A stretch of 64,000 nucleotides of DNA from Nitrosomonas sp. (GCA_024281995.1 JAMWZW010000007.1:62001-126000); one strand, 5' to 3'. Positions 44,063 to 54,824 are shown, counted from the stretch's first letter. Notes: a model not told the origin generated them from the sequence alone. Numbers and translations are program-made.

Positions 44063-45329
44063 AATCGGAAACAATAATATTATTTTCCCACTGATGGGGA
44101 ATGGAAAAATAGCCTTGTAAACGACTCGCTTGTTTAACTTCTAGAGTGGCTATACCTTCCGCTGAATCGTAGAGATGCAAACCTCGTTCGCAAAGTAGAT
44201 AGGTATTTATCAGATACTCACCCTTAAGAAGAGGTATTTTGTTGAATTTAAGGCAAACTTGACCATGCCCTGAAGATGTTCGCTGTATCAAAAATTGATC
44301 TTCCCATGTTGCGGTACTGGTAATGGTTCGGCCATCCTTGGTTTGTAAGGTAATAGCTACATTGGGGCAAGGTATGGACGGATCGGAAGCAAAAGAAATC
44401 ATAACCATTAAATTAGATTCACCGCTAGTGAGTGCAGCGTACTGAGTGTCGACGCCATCTATGTATAATTTTACTTTGTCCAAATGTGCATTATCCAAAG
44501 GATGTTTTCTATCCGTTACAGGTGAATTGATAGGATTAAATGACATATCGAGCGCTGAGTTGGTCTTTTTATCCAAGAATGCCTGATAAGCCGATACTAC
44601 CCGGGCTGATTCTCCATTCATGACAATTTTGCCTTGATCAATCCATATAGCACGCGAGCAAAGTGATTCAATTTGAAACAATGAGTGTGAGCAAAATAAA
44701 ATGGTTTTTCCAGCATCGCGCATTTGCATAATGCGAGTAAAAGATTTTCGAGCAAATGCACCATCACCGACAGACAAAGCTTCGTCAATGATCAAAATAT
44801 CCGGGTTTACATGAATCGCAACTGAAAATGCCAGACGTACATACATGCCACTCGAGTACGTTTTGACAGGTTGATCAATAAAGTCCCGTACACCTGAGAA
44901 TTCAATAATATCTTCAATGTGATGAGCAATTTCGGATGAACTTAACCCCATGATTGCGGCACTCATTAAAACATTCTCACGTCCAGTAAATTCAGGATTA
45001 AACCCTGCACCGAGTTCCAACAAAGCTGCTATACGGCCATTTATTTGCACCTCGCCACGAGAGGGTGTCAACGTGCCGCAGATTAATTGTAATAATGTTG
45101 ATTTCCCAGAACCGTTCTGACCGACAACGCCGACAACTTCCCCGTGGTTAACGATTAAGTCAATATCCCGCAGTGCCCATAATTCACGATAAAATTGACG
45201 TGCTCCCCACCAGTAGTGAGGCCATAAGAATTGCTTTAAGCGATCTTTGGGATGTTGATAGAGTTGATAGCACTTGGATAATCCCGTGGCCTTAATTGCG
45301 ATATCAGAACTGAAAGCATTAAAGGACAT
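44046..45329 (-). CDS. wzt: Polysaccharide ABC exporter ATPase (Wzt-like, with carbohydrate-binding domain)
   Basis: 427 residues. The nucleotide-binding domain has Walker A GQNGSGKST (70-78), the Wzt/TagH-type LLELGAGFNPEFTGRENV, signature KTYSSGMYVRLAFSVA and Walker B DILIIDEALSVGD. A C-terminal beta domain of about 150 residues (from about 280) corresponds to the Wzt carbohydrate-binding module that recognises the finished, capped chain. This implies ABC-dependent O-antigen export with chain-end recognition. Overlaps wzm by 11 bases. Confidence 0.93.
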   Translation of the reverse strand: MSFNAFSSDIAIKATGLSKCYQLYQHPKDRLKQFLWPHYWWGARQFYRELWALRDIDLIVNHGEVVGVVGQNGSGKSTLLQLICGTLTPSRGEVQINGRIAALLELGAGFNPEFTGRENVLMSAAIMGLSSSEIAHHIEDIIEFSGVRDFIDQPVKTYSSGMYVRLAFSVAIHVNPDILIIDEALSVGDGAFARKSFTRIMQMRDAGKTILFCSHSLFQIESLCSRAIWIDQGKIVMNGESARVVSAYQAFLDKKTNSALDMSFNPINSPVTDRKHPLDNAHLDKVKLYIDGVDTQYAALTSGESNLMVMISFASDPSIPCPNVAITLQTKDGRTITSTATWEDQFLIQRTSSGHGQVCLKFNKIPLLKGEYLINTYLLCERGLHLYDSAEGIATLEVKQASRLQGYFSIPHQWENNIIVSDYDSIN

Positions 45330-46167
45330 CGGCGAATCCTTTGCGGGTTCTTTCGAACCAAGCTAAGCCTCCCCAGGCACTGAGCAGAGCGATCGTGTAA
45401 TAAATAATGAGGCCGATCCAATCGGGTAAATGACCAAATAAAACCACTCCTCGTGTTTGTTCAATGATAAAGGTTAAGGGATTGAGAAATAAATAATCAC
45501 GGACAGACTCAGGGAGTGCTGATGCCGGATAAAAAATAGGGCTCATAAAAAGTAATATAGTTAGGATTAAGCCTATAAATTGCCCGATATCACGGACAAA
45601 AACTCCGATTGAGGCTAATAACCATGATAAACCCATAATAAGCAGTAATAATGGAAAAACGATAATTGGTAAAAATATCAGTGTCCAATAAACCGAATGA
45701 TCAATGATCAATAAAAAGGCGAGTAATACTAAAAAACTGATGCCTGCATGAAATAATGCAGAACCTAATGTAACCAAGGGCAGAATTTCTAATGGGAAAA
45801 TAATTTTTTTAACGTAGTTAACGTTCGTCAAAATAAGCGTTGGTGCGCGTGAGATGCATTCGGAAAATAAGTTAAATATGATCAAACCTGCGAATAATAA
45901 TAAGGCAAAAGCAAATTTGTCATCATAGTAAGCACTGGTTTCTTGATCCAACCGTATTTTAAAAACTACACCGAAGATAAAGGTATAAATAGCTAGCATT
46001 AAAATGGGGTTGATGAAAGACCACAATAATCCAAGGAATGATCCTCGATATCGCCCAACTATTTCCCGCTTGATCAATTGCAAGATCAATGGAAAGTGCC
46101 TTTTTAAACTGCGCAAGATATCAAAAATGGAAATGTTAGCCAGATACAAAAAAAGAAAGTGAACCAA
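45319..46167 (-). CDS. wzm: Polysaccharide ABC exporter permease (Wzm-like)
   Basis: 282 residues with six predicted membrane helices (NPILMLAIYTFIFGVVFKIR; FALLLFAGLIIFNLFSEC; a central LLILLGLSWLLAS-type helix; FLNPLTFIIEQTRGVVLFGH). ABC-2 type permease moving lipid-linked O-polysaccharide across the inner membrane with Wzt. The frame begins with TTG (46167); no ATG is available near the family start. First gene of the minus-strand surface-polysaccharide run. Confidence 0.92.
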   Translation of the reverse strand: MVHFLFLYLANISIFDILRSLKRHFPLILQLIKREIVGRYRGSFLGLLWSFINPILMLAIYTFIFGVVFKIRLDQETSAYYDDKFAFALLLFAGLIIFNLFSECISRAPTLILTNVNYVKKIIFPLEILPLVTLGSALFHAGISFLVLLAFLLIIDHSVYWTLIFLPIIVFPLLLLIMGLSWLLASIGVFVRDIGQFIGLILTILLFMSPIFYPASALPESVRDYLFLNPLTFIIEQTRGVVLFGHLPDWIGLIIYYTIALLSAWGGLAWFERTRKGFADVL

Positions 46168-46558
46168 GAAATGAAGTGAATTTATAAAACATGTTAAAGT
46201 ATTATCGCAGATTTTAGTGGAAAATAATAAAAGTGAAGCGTATTGATATTGCTTTCTGATGTAACGAGTTTGTATATAGATAAGCCATACATTGTTAGAA
46301 ATACGGTTTTTACTTATAGGATACTGATAGATGTAATGAATGTTGTAAATAAGCTACATCTTGAAGTAATCTTCGGTTGGATACTTGCAAAGCCTATTGG
46401 TTTTGGGCAGAATGCATTTCAGCTTGGCTTTTGTGGTATTTTCTGCTAGTAGGAATGTAGGTGGCGCAGAAGTTACATAGGAACAAAGTGAAAAACTTGC
46501 AAGTAATTTACTTTTTGTAGTTATTTTTAATCATTCAATTCAATATAAGGGAGCTCCC
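46168..46558. promoter_or_regulatory. Divergent intergenic region before the S-layer-like gene
   Basis: 391 bases separate wzm (minus) and the RTX gene (plus). It is AT-rich and holds no convincing gene. GGGAG lies 5-7 bases before ATG 46559, a strong ribosome site. A weak TTGCAA element near 46497 with AT-rich -10-like sequence is the best promoter guess. The long leader would suit a highly expressed, stable mRNA, but that is inferred. Confidence 0.35.
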
Positions 46559-48871
46559 ATGGCTATATCACCAGAACAACGCGATGAAATTTTGGAAGTA
46601 GTTGTAGGCTTATTCAATGGATCACCAGACGGTAATGTTTTATCAGCACTGTCAGATTTAGTTGAGAGTGGCACGTCAATTGAGGATTTAGCTGATTTAC
46701 TGGCTGCTCACTCATTATTTACCGGCACGATTCTGGCAGGTAAAGTGACTGATGATCAGCAGACTCAACTTTTAATGGACCATTTCGGTTTGGTGGCAGA
46801 TCCAGATGATCCGGAAAGTGCAGGTTCTATCGCTGAGTCTTATTTCGCAAGTCAAATTGAAGCCGGTACAGGTTTTGGTGAAATTGTTTTTACAGCGGTG
46901 AATTTTCTGAGTGATCTGCCGGAAGAATTCGCAGATACGTTTGCTGATGCGGCTGCTTTGTTGGCTAATAAAGTACAAGTTGCAGCATTGTATGCAGAAA
47001 ACAATCCTTCGGATAGTGCCGAGGACATGTTGTCAGTTTTGGCCGGAGTCTCATCAACTTTCCCTGTGACCGAGGCTGAAGCTATTGATTATTTGAATAG
47101 TGTTGGTCAAGGACCAAATCCTGGTCAAACCTTTGATCTTACCTTTGGTGATGATTCGTTGGCTGGTGGTGCAGGCGACGACACCTTTACCGGTGGATTA
47201 GAAAACGACGGTACAGGTACTTTGGTACAAAGCTGGGAGGATGTCGATAGTATTAATGGCGGCGCTGGTACCGATACCCTCAATGCGACATTGGATGGGT
47301 CTGCGGCAATTACTCCGAGTATTCTCAATGTCGAAGTGATCAATATTCGTAACGTTACGGCTGATGGTGCTGTTGATTTCGCAGATGCAGATGGTGTAGA
47401 GCAAATCTGGAATAATGCATCGTCAACAGGTCGGACCTTGACATACGATACAGCACCAATTGCAGCAACTTTTGGTATTAGAAATACCCAATCTACTACA
47501 GACATTGACACCTTTGATGATGTAACGGCTGATGATGATAATCTATCATTGGCAGCAGTCGGTGCAGGTAAAGATGACACGACACGTGCTGTTGTTCAAT
47601 CGACAACTGATGCAGCAAGTATCGAAACAATGAGTATTGATGCGAGTGGTGATAATTTTGTTGATGTATCGGCATTTACTGCTATTACAGGATTGACAAT
47701 TGCAGGCACAGGTTCTGTAGACGCGACTGTCGATGTAACGGCGCTTGAAACAGTCAATGCAGAAGATAATAGCGGAGGAGTTACTCTGGATTTGTTAGCA
47801 TCAGTGATTGATTTGACGGTTACAGGTGGATCAGGTAACGATGATATTACCGCAGGTACAGCAAACGACACCATTAATGCGGGTGAAGGTGACGACAGAG
47901 TTGCATTCGGTTCTACCTTTTTGACCACCGATGATACCGTTGATGGTGGTGAAGAAGGCGATGATACGATAGCGTTACTCGACGGCGATGATGTTGCCGG
48001 ATTGACTGCAGACAGTGTGAGCAATTTTGAGAATCTTGAGTTGGGTGCAGCGGGAGCAGCGATTACTGTTGATAACGATGATTTTGGATTTAATAGCATA
48101 ATACTAGGTGATGATATTGGATTTGCAGTAGAACTTCAAAACGTTGGTGAAGCTGAACTTGAAATCAAGGATAGTCAAGCTGGTGTGATCACAGTGACTT
48201 CAGCCGGTGATACTGACGCTTTGAATGTACTGATCAATGCAGAGGAAGCAGTCGATCCAGTGGTTTTAGCAGGTGTAGATGTTACTGATATCGAAGAAGT
48301 TACTTTCACTACTGCAGCTGAAACAGACAATACTGAGATTACAACAATAGAAGTTGACGGTGTGACGACACTCACTTTTGCGGGTGCAGGTAACGTTGAA
48401 CTTACCGATATTACTGATGCGGATGATGCGACAAAGCTTGAAAGCATTGATCTGACAGGTCAAACGGGTGGTGTTGAAATCGTTGCTAATAACTTGGCTT
48501 ACGGCACAACCTTCTCGTTAGGAAATCTGGGTGAAACAGCATCAGCTACATTCGACTTTGATGATGACGCAACAAATGATGAAGCATCAGAATTGCTTGC
48601 AACAGCGGGGGCTCGTGATATATTTGTATTTACAACCGAGTTTACTGGCGATGTAGCAATTGATAGCAACAATGGTGGCGTTGAATTCGGTGGAGATGTT
48701 ACCGATGATCGTATTGATTTGCAATCTTTTGGGTTAGGCGGTATTGACGACCTGACATTTACTGATGTTGCTGATGGACTGTTAATAGAAAATGATGCAT
48801 TTGGCGGTGGACGTATCTTGCTGGTAGGTGTATCGGGTGCCGATGTTAATACAAATGACTTCGTGTTCTAA
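46559..48871 (+). CDS. RTX/S-layer-like secreted protein, probable T1SS substrate
   Basis: 770 residues, strongly acidic (Asp/Thr/Ala/Gly-rich), apparently without Cys and with few Lys/Arg, and without an N-terminal signal peptide. An alpha-helical N-terminal domain (about 1-180: FTGTILAGKVTDDQQTQLLM, IEAGTGFGEIVFTAVNFL, AAALLANKVQVAALYAE) recalls that of Caulobacter RsaA, which binds O-polysaccharide. RTX-type Gly/Asp repeats follow at about 196-213 (GGAGDDTFTGG) and 420-475 (GGSGNDDITAG, AGEGDDRVAFG), then beta-rich repeats. The C terminus ends GADVNTNDFVF, like uncleaved T1SS signals. It is divergent from the polysaccharide/T1SS run. Confidence 0.85.
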   Translation: MAISPEQRDEILEVVVGLFNGSPDGNVLSALSDLVESGTSIEDLADLLAAHSLFTGTILAGKVTDDQQTQLLMDHFGLVADPDDPESAGSIAESYFASQIEAGTGFGEIVFTAVNFLSDLPEEFADTFADAAALLANKVQVAALYAENNPSDSAEDMLSVLAGVSSTFPVTEAEAIDYLNSVGQGPNPGQTFDLTFGDDSLAGGAGDDTFTGGLENDGTGTLVQSWEDVDSINGGAGTDTLNATLDGSAAITPSILNVEVINIRNVTADGAVDFADADGVEQIWNNASSTGRTLTYDTAPIAATFGIRNTQSTTDIDTFDDVTADDDNLSLAAVGAGKDDTTRAVVQSTTDAASIETMSIDASGDNFVDVSAFTAITGLTIAGTGSVDATVDVTALETVNAEDNSGGVTLDLLASVIDLTVTGGSGNDDITAGTANDTINAGEGDDRVAFGSTFLTTDDTVDGGEEGDDTIALLDGDDVAGLTADSVSNFENLELGAAGAAITVDNDDFGFNSIILGDDIGFAVELQNVGEAELEIKDSQAGVITVTSAGDTDALNVLINAEEAVDPVVLAGVDVTDIEEVTFTTAAETDNTEITTIEVDGVTTLTFAGAGNVELTDITDADDATKLESIDLTGQTGGVEIVANNLAYGTTFSLGNLGETASATFDFDDDATNDEASELLATAGARDIFVFTTEFTGDVAIDSNNGGVEFGGDVTDDRIDLQSFGLGGIDDLTFTDVADGLLIENDAFGGGRILLVGVSGADVNTNDFVF

Positions 48872-48911
48872 AAAGTTAGTAAATAAGTAAATGTAGTTAG
48901 TTTTAATTAAA

Positions 48912-48946
48912 AAAGCCGCTCTTGGGAAACTAAGAGCGGTTTTTTA
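48912..48946 (+). terminator. Strong intrinsic terminator of the S-layer-like gene
   Basis: CCGCTCTT (48916-48923) and AAGAGCGG (48932-48939) form a perfect 8-bp stem with an 8-base loop, preceded by a run of A and followed by six T. It lies 41 bases after the stop and could act in both directions, also ending transcripts arriving from pyrF. Confidence 0.9.
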
Positions 48947-48998
48947 TTTATGAGCAAAGAAGCGGCATAGGGAGAGGTGTGAGTTAAATATTCGAAAC

Positions 48999-49691
48999 TT
49001 ATAAACCTGCTATTTCCGCATTGATTTGCTGGCAAGCTAAAAGCGGATCAACAGCTTGCGTAATCGGTCTTCCAATTACTAAATAGCTTGAACCATTGAG
49101 AATAGCCTGACGAGGCGTCGTAATTCTTTTTTGGTCATCAGATTGATTGCCAGCGAGGCGAATACCTGGAGTAACCAAGCAAAAGTTGCTTCCTAACATT
49201 TGTCTTAAACTTGGCGCTTCCAATGCCGAGCAAACCACACCATCAAGAGCACAATCATGCGACAATTGTGCCAGGCGCTCAACGATTTCGTCTGACCGTC
49301 CTCGTAGTCCGATATCGTCAAGATCATTCTGATCCATACTGGTCAGCAAAGTAACTGCAATGAGTTTGGTTGATCCTTGCGGTATTGCATCACGTGCTGC
49401 CGCTAGCATTCTTTTGCCGCCCAGTGCGTGTACATTTAGCATCCAAACACCTAAACTGCTTGCTGCTTTGCAAGCACGAGCAACTGTCGTGGGAATATCA
49501 TGAAATTTCAGATCGAGGAATACGTCGAAGCCTTTTGACATCAGATGCTCGACCAAGGACGGTCCGGTTGCTGTAAAAAGTTCCATGCCGATCTTAAGGC
49601 GGCATAATTGAGGGTCAAGTTGATCAACAACTTTTAGTGCTTCTGCCGCACTGCCAAAATCAAGTGCAACGATAATGCGAAGCTTACTCAT
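48999..49691 (-). CDS. pyrF: Orotidine 5'-phosphate decarboxylase
   Basis: A 230-residue PyrF, last step of UMP synthesis. Family motifs: [19 protein letters not shown], the catalytic [12 protein letters not shown] (Lys/Asp charged network), [16 protein letters not shown] and the phosphate-binding [14 protein letters not shown]. Length is typical. It lies downstream of the lapA-like gene and ihfB on the same strand. Confidence 0.96.
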   Translation of the reverse strand: MSKLRIIVALDFGSAAEALKVVDQLDPQLCRLKIGMELFTATGPSLVEHLMSKGFDVFLDLKFHDIPTTVARACKAASSLGVWMLNVHALGGKRMLAAARDAIPQGSTKLIAVTLLTSMDQNDLDDIGLRGRSDEIVERLAQLSHDCALDGVVCSALEAPSLRQMLGSNFCLVTPGIRLAGNQSDDQKRITTPRQAILNGSSYLVIGRPITQAVDPLLACQQINAEIAGL

Positions 49692-49717
49692 GGATGAGAA
49701 GGCATCGCTGTATCGTA

Positions 49718-49930
49718 CTAGTTTTCAGTGTCAGAGTTGCCTCGACCTGTAAATAACAATGTCAGGAGAATACCTAATGCGAAGAATATCAGTAACGCAG
49801 CACTGAGTGGTAGTTCAATTGACTTATCTAAATAGTATTGCAACATAACGGGTTGCGAGTTTTTGGAGGCAAAAACAGCCAGAATTACAAAAACCGCTAT
49901 ACGTAAAAGCCACGCGATTAAATTTACCAT
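49718..49930 (-). CDS. LapA-domain small membrane protein
   Basis: 70 residues with two membrane helices ([39 protein letters not shown]) joined by [14 protein letters not shown], the DUF1049/LapA pattern. In other proteobacteria lapA precedes lapB, which controls LPS synthesis through LpxC turnover. Here lapB does not follow; pyrF does, an order also known in betaproteobacteria. It is downstream of ihfB. Confidence 0.85.
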   Translation of the reverse strand: MVNLIAWLLRIAVFVILAVFASKNSQPVMLQYYLDKSIELPLSAALLIFFALGILLTLLFTGRGNSDTEN

Positions 49931-50041
49931 AGTGAGTTAGCCCGTACGAGTTATTAAATAATTATGAGTCTAGAATAAGGTAATTAGTCTCGCATTAATC
50001 TTAAATCTAATTACCTGCATCAAATATTAAATAAACATGTA

Positions 50042-50332
50042 TTATTTTTGACTTTTGTAGTCAACGCGTTCTCGCATTTCTTTACCCGCTTTAAAATGCG
50101 GCACATATTTCTCAGGTACTTTGACCTTCTCGCCGGACTTCGGGTTACGACCGATACGAGGAGGCCGGTAATTGAGATCAAAGCTACCAAACCCTCTAAT
50201 TTCAATACGTTCACCCTGCGATAAACTTTTTGCCATTGCGTCGATAATTGTTTTGACAGAGAGCTCAGCATCTTTCGTGACCAGTTGCGGGAAACGCGAT
50301 GCCAGCCGAGTAATTAATTCGGATTTTGTCAT
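50042..50332 (-). CDS. ihfB: Integration host factor subunit beta
   Basis: A 96-residue DNA-bending protein of the HU/IHF family: [40 protein letters not shown], then the arm [20 protein letters not shown]. The [13 protein letters not shown] region and position directly after rpsA identify IhfB rather than HU. IHF often aids tyrosine integrases, so it could assist the integrative element here. Confidence 0.95.
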   Translation of the reverse strand: MTKSELITRLASRFPQLVTKDAELSVKTIIDAMAKSLSQGERIEIRGFGSFDLNYRPPRIGRNPKSGEKVKVPEKYVPHFKAGKEMRERVDYKSQK

Positions 50333-50341
50333 GAACTTTCC

Positions 50342-52054
50342 TTATTGCTCTGAATTTTTACTGTCCATCTTGGCTTTCAATAAAGCACCGAGACTGGTTG
50401 TGCCAGCATTGGCAGGCGTTTTTATTTTTTGCATAGCAGTAGTTTCATCAGACTTGTCTTTTGCCTTGATTGAAAGATTAATGGTACGATTTTTGCGATC
50501 AATATTGATAATCATAGTTTCTACTTTATCGCCTTCTTTCAAGTGCGTGCGGATGTCTTCAACGCGATCACGCGAGACTTCGGACGCCCGTAAATAACCT
50601 TCTATATCGTTAGTTAGAGCAACTACCGCGCCTTTAGCGTCAATGGATTTGATGGTGCCCTCGATAATGCTATTTTTATCGTGTTCCGCGACAAAGCTGG
50701 TGAATGGATCACCTTCCATTTGCTTTATACCAAGAGAAATACGCTCACGTTCTACATCAATAGACAAGATTAAAGCTTCAACTTCATCGCCTTTTTTATA
50801 GTTGAGAACGGCTTCTTCACCTGGTTGGTTCCAAGATAGGTCAGATAGATGTACCAGACCGTCAATGTTTCCAGGTAATCCGATAAATACACCGAAATCT
50901 GTGATTGATTTAATTTGCCCACTAACTTTGTCGCCTTTTTCATGGCTCGAGGCAAATTCTTCCCATGGATTGGGCTGACATTGTTTCATGCCTAGTGATA
51001 TACGGCGGCGTTCCTCGTCAATTTCTAAAATCATTACTTCAACTTCATCGCCTAGCTGGACAATTTTGGAAGGATAAACATTCTTGTTGGTCCAATCCAT
51101 TTCAGAAATATGCACCAGACCTTCAATGCCTTGTTCAATTTCGATAAATGCACCGTAATCCGTTAGATTGGTGACTTTACCAAATAGACGAGTACGTGCT
51201 GGATAACGTCGTGCCAAGCCCACCCATGGATCTTCACTTAATTGCTTCATGCCCAAGGAAACACGATTTTTTTCTTGGTCAAATTTGAGCACCTTGGCAG
51301 TCACTTCGTCGCCGATATTAACCACTTCTGATGGATGTTTTACGCGACGCCATGCCAGATCGGTAATATGAAGTAAGCCATCGATTCCACCCAAATCAAC
51401 AAATGCACCGTAGTCGGTAATATTTTTAACTACGCCCTGAACAGTTGCACCTTCTTGTAAATTGGATAGTAAAGTTTCGCGATCAGCACCTTGTGTTGCT
51501 TCTAATACTGCGCGACGTGAAACAACAACATTGTTGCGTTTGCGGTCGAGCTTAATGACCTTGAAATCCATTTCCTTATTTTCATAAGGTGTTGTATCTT
51601 TAACAGGACGAATATCGACCAACGAGCCTGGTAAAAATGCACGAATGCCGTTAATCATAGCAGTTAAACCGCCTTTTACTTTGCCATTAACCATGCCGGT
51701 AACAATTTTACCACTCTCCATTGCTTCTTCCAGATCATGCCAGGCAGTTAGACGTTTGGCTTTATCGCGTGACAGGCGTGTCTCACCATAACCATCTTCT
51801 AGGGATTCAATGGCAACGCTAATAAAATCACCTGGTTTGACTTCAATTTCGCCACGGTCATTTTTAAATTCTTCAACAGGAATAAAACTTTCTGATTTGA
51901 GTCCGGCATTAACGACAACAATATTATAGTCGACACGAACAACTTCAGCGGTGATTACTTCACCAACACGCATTTCCTGACGAGATAGGCTTTCTTCAAA
52001 TAGAGCGGCGAAACTTTCTGAGGGATTGGGAGTTGCAGTGGAAGCTTTAGTCAT
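50342..52054 (-). CDS. rpsA: 30S ribosomal protein S1
   Basis: 570 residues with six S1 (OB-fold) repeats. Recurrent motifs include [40 protein letters not shown] and [21 protein letters not shown]1 binds mRNA on the 30S subunit and aids initiation on weak ribosome sites. The length matches the standard six-domain form. It lies in the conserved cmk-rpsA-ihfB order. Confidence 0.97.
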   Translation of the reverse strand: MTKASTATPNPSESFAALFEESLSRQEMRVGEVITAEVVRVDYNIVVVNAGLKSESFIPVEEFKNDRGEIEVKPGDFISVAIESLEDGYGETRLSRDKAKRLTAWHDLEEAMESGKIVTGMVNGKVKGGLTAMINGIRAFLPGSLVDIRPVKDTTPYENKEMDFKVIKLDRKRNNVVVSRRAVLEATQGADRETLLSNLQEGATVQGVVKNITDYGAFVDLGGIDGLLHITDLAWRRVKHPSEVVNIGDEVTAKVLKFDQEKNRVSLGMKQLSEDPWVGLARRYPARTRLFGKVTNLTDYGAFIEIEQGIEGLVHISEMDWTNKNVYPSKIVQLGDEVEVMILEIDEERRRISLGMKQCQPNPWEEFASSHEKGDKVSGQIKSITDFGVFIGLPGNIDGLVHLSDLSWNQPGEEAVLNYKKGDEVEALILSIDVERERISLGIKQMEGDPFTSFVAEHDKNSIIEGTIKSIDAKGAVVALTNDIEGYLRASEVSRDRVEDIRTHLKEGDKVETMIINIDRKNRTINLSIKAKDKSDETTAMQKIKTPANAGTTSLGALLKAKMDSKNSEQ

Positions 52055-52168
52055 TATATAAAAATACCTGAATTATGCCTTGCCTTGGTTTATGCCAAGC
52101 AGGTTGTGTTAGTTAATAAATATTTGAACTTATGAAAAAACTTTCTTATTCATGTAGAGAAAGTAATA

Positions 52169-52861
52169 TTATTTTCTAGTCAAACACGAGTTTTTTGCAC
52201 AAATTTCATTATACCAGGAGAGAATAGCATCTTGTGCCTGAGATATCGTGAGTGAGCTTGTATCAAGCAATCTCGTATCTGCCCCTTGCTGTAAAGGCGC
52301 AATAGTGCGATTACTATCGCGTTCATCACGTTTTTCGATATCGTGCAATAAGTTGGCGATGTTAGCATTCATTCCTTTCTCTATCAACTGCTTATATCGC
52401 CTTTGCGCTCGAATTTCGGCGCTAGCGGTAAGAAATACTTTCAGAACGGCATTAGGGAAAATAACGGACCCCATGTCACGTCCATCTGTAACCAATCCAG
52501 GTCGACTGCAGAATTCACGTTGTCGCTTTTTAAGTGCTTCACGAATTTGCGAGTATGTGGCTAATTGTGAAGCCAAGATACCGCACTCTTCTGTACGGAT
52601 TTCATCGGTTACAACTTTGCCGTCGAGATAAATGACATCATCACTGAATCTTACATCGAGGTTTTTAGTGATCTCTGCAAGTATGTCATGATTTTGAATG
52701 TCAATATGAGAATGTATGGTTTTTAGTGCAACTAACCGGTAAAGTGCGCCGCTATCCAGATAATGGAATCCTAGTTTTTTAGCGACTAACTGAGCGATAG
52801 TGCCTTTACCGGATGCCGATGGTCCATCGATGGTGATAACAGGAATTTCATTGATAGGCAT
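52169..52861 (-). CDS. cmk: Cytidylate kinase
   Basis: A 230-residue CMP/dCMP kinase: P-loop VITIDGPSASGKGTIAQ, LDSGALYRLVALK, LVTDGRDMGSVIFPNA and the lid region EIRAQRRYKQLIEKG. The family-typical start is at ATG 52861. It recycles CMP from lipid and RNA turnover. It lies upstream of rpsA, separated by a 114-base gap. Confidence 0.96.
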   Translation of the reverse strand: MPINEIPVITIDGPSASGKGTIAQLVAKKLGFHYLDSGALYRLVALKTIHSHIDIQNHDILAEITKNLDVRFSDDVIYLDGKVVTDEIRTEECGILASQLATYSQIREALKKRQREFCSRPGLVTDGRDMGSVIFPNAVLKVFLTASAEIRAQRRYKQLIEKGMNANIANLLHDIEKRDERDSNRTIAPLQQGADTRLLDTSSLTISQAQDAILSWYNEICAKNSCLTRK

Positions 52862-52907
52862 GTAGTGGTCTCAGAAATAATAACAGAAGCTGGGTTAGTT
52901 TATTTTT

Positions 52908-54230
52908 TTATACATGAGCGATGTGCGAAAACTTTTCAAAATAATCGGGAAATGTTTTTTTAACACAATCGGGATCATTGATGCGTACTGGCGCGCCTAG
53001 AGATACGAGCGAAAAACACATTGCCATGCGGTGATCATCATAGGTATCAATGGTTGCATGGGGAATTAGACCGTCACTGGGCGGAGTAATACGGAGGTAA
53101 TCCGTGCCTTCTTCAATAATTGCACCTAATTTACGCAATTCATTTGCCATGGCGGTGAGACGGTCGGTTTCCTTTAAGCGCCAACTGGCAATGTTGCGCA
53201 ATATTGTTATGCCTTTTGCAAATAATGCAGCTACCGCAAGTGTCATTGCAGCATCCGGAATATGATTGCAGTCTAGATCAATGCCACGCAGAAATTTCCC
53301 GGTGTAGTTAGCATCTGCACCATTGGCCTCGATCCAGTTTTCTCCCATGGATATTTTTGCCCCCATCATTTCAAGCGCTGCAGCAAAACGCACGTCACCT
53401 TGTACACTATTACGACCGACACCTTGGACACGCACAGGCCCGTGCCCAATGGCGCCTGCTGCGAGAAAATAGGAGGCAGATGACGCATCGCCTTCAACGG
53501 TAATATGACCAGGACTATGATAGCTTTGCGGCGCAGGAATGGTGAATTGCTGCCAGTTTGACTGTTCGATTTGTAGACCAAAACGCTGAATTTGGGCGAG
53601 TGTCAATTCAATATAAGGTTGTGAAACTAGAGTACCAATTACATTAATAATGCACTTTTTCTGACTAAGCGGTAATGCCATTAGCAAGCTGGTCAGAAAC
53701 TGACTGGAAACGTCACCTTTTACTGTAACTAATAAGGTTTCGTCATTTAACAAACTCATAGGGTTGATTTCAAGGGGAGGAAAGCCGGGATTATCCAAAT
53801 ACCTGATATCTGCTCCCAATTGCCGTAATGCATCAACCAAGTCGGCGATCGGCCGTTCATGCATCCGTGGTATGCCCGATAATTGATAATAGCCATGCAT
53901 GAGCGCCAATACTGCGGTCAGCGGGCGGAAAGCAGTGCCGGCATTACCAAGAAACAATTCGGCTTGGGTAACGGGGAATATACCTTTACTACCGATAACG
54001 TCGTAATCATTTTCGCTGGTTTGGGTGATTGAAACGCCCAATTTAACAAGGGCATTCAGCATGTGTGTTGTGTCGTCTGAAGCTAATAAATCGTGGATAT
54101 GGGTTGTACCTTCGGCTAATGCGGCAAGTAATAAAATGCGGTTGGAGATGCTCTTTGACCCGGGTAATTGTACAATACCACGAGCAATCTTGGCACATGG
54201 AAGATCAAGCCATGACATGATGTTTGCCAT
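52908..54230 (-). CDS. aroA: 3-phosphoshikimate 1-carboxyvinyltransferase (EPSP synthase)
   Basis: 440 residues. AroA joins phosphoenolpyruvate and shikimate-3-phosphate in the chorismate pathway. Motifs: [20 protein letters not shown], the signature [19 protein letters not shown] (the LxxGNAGTAxRPL class, glyphosate-sensitive type by family), [37 protein letters not shown] and [20 protein letters not shown]. The start may be ATG 54230 or the ATG four codons later. It is upstream of cmk, as in many proteobacteria. Confidence 0.96.
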   Translation of the reverse strand: MANIMSWLDLPCAKIARGIVQLPGSKSISNRILLLAALAEGTTHIHDLLASDDTTHMLNALVKLGVSITQTSENDYDVIGSKGIFPVTQAELFLGNAGTAFRPLTAVLALMHGYYQLSGIPRMHERPIADLVDALRQLGADIRYLDNPGFPPLEINPMSLLNDETLLVTVKGDVSSQFLTSLLMALPLSQKKCIINVIGTLVSQPYIELTLAQIQRFGLQIEQSNWQQFTIPAPQSYHSPGHITVEGDASSASYFLAAGAIGHGPVRVQGVGRNSVQGDVRFAAALEMMGAKISMGENWIEANGADANYTGKFLRGIDLDCNHIPDAAMTLAVAALFAKGITILRNIASWRLKETDRLTAMANELRKLGAIIEEGTDYLRITPPSDGLIPHATIDTYDDHRMAMCFSLVSLGAPVRINDPDCVKKTFPDYFEKFSHIAHV

Positions 54231-54492
54231 ATAAAAATTGATAGATGATATCTTATACGATAGTGAAAAAATATAAATTTTACTTTTTGTTAACCAATTG
54301 AGATTCCAATATTTTTTCTGTATTTACTTGAACTTGATTGATTAAATTTGTAAAAATCTTTATTAAATTATCTCGATTAAGGTAATCTATACCAATCGAT
54401 TAATAGCCAAGTGTATGTATTTTTATTGCTATTGAACATGTTGAGGCGATGCATAATTGCTGTGTACTATTTCTACTAAAAGAGGTTGATGA

Positions 54493-54738
54493 ATGGAAGA
54501 TGCTGAAATTGCTTTGATGTTTTCTTTACTGACTATTCCTGTTGCTATCTGGCTGCAATTATGGGTAAAGAGTCGCAGAGAGAAACGAAAAAATGTATTG
54601 GGTGAAGAGGAATTTGAAAACACAACGCGCGCATTTATTTCTATTATTTTAGAAGGCGCTGCGATTGTAGGCGGTCTCATCATGATCATTATGGGTTCAG
54701 GAGGAGTAATAAAATACATTATCAATTTTTATTCCTGA
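54493..54738 (+). CDS. Small hypothetical membrane protein
   Basis: 81 residues with an N-terminal membrane helix (IALMFSLLTIPVAIWLQLWV), a basic/acidic loop (KSRREKRKNVLGEEEFENTT) and a second helix (ILEGAAIVGGLIMIIMGSGG). No family recognised. It stands alone between aroA and topB, on the opposite strand to both. AAAAGAGG lies about 10 bases before its ATG, which supports real translation. Confidence 0.6.
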   Translation: MEDAEIALMFSLLTIPVAIWLQLWVKSRREKRKNVLGEEEFENTTRAFISIILEGAAIVGGLIMIIMGSGGVIKYIINFYS

Positions 54739-54824
54739 TGTTCAGATTGTGAGGAGTAAGGTATTAAAATATTTTACTCCCTAGTATCTTATATCAGTTT
54801 AATAACATGCTATGAACAATGATC

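Noticed and set aside
47125-48463. Long minus-strand reading frames (up to 167 codons) opposite the RTX gene
   Set aside because: They mirror the biased Asp/Thr/Ala codon usage of the plus-strand gene, have Ser/Val-rich low-complexity translations and no ribosome sites.
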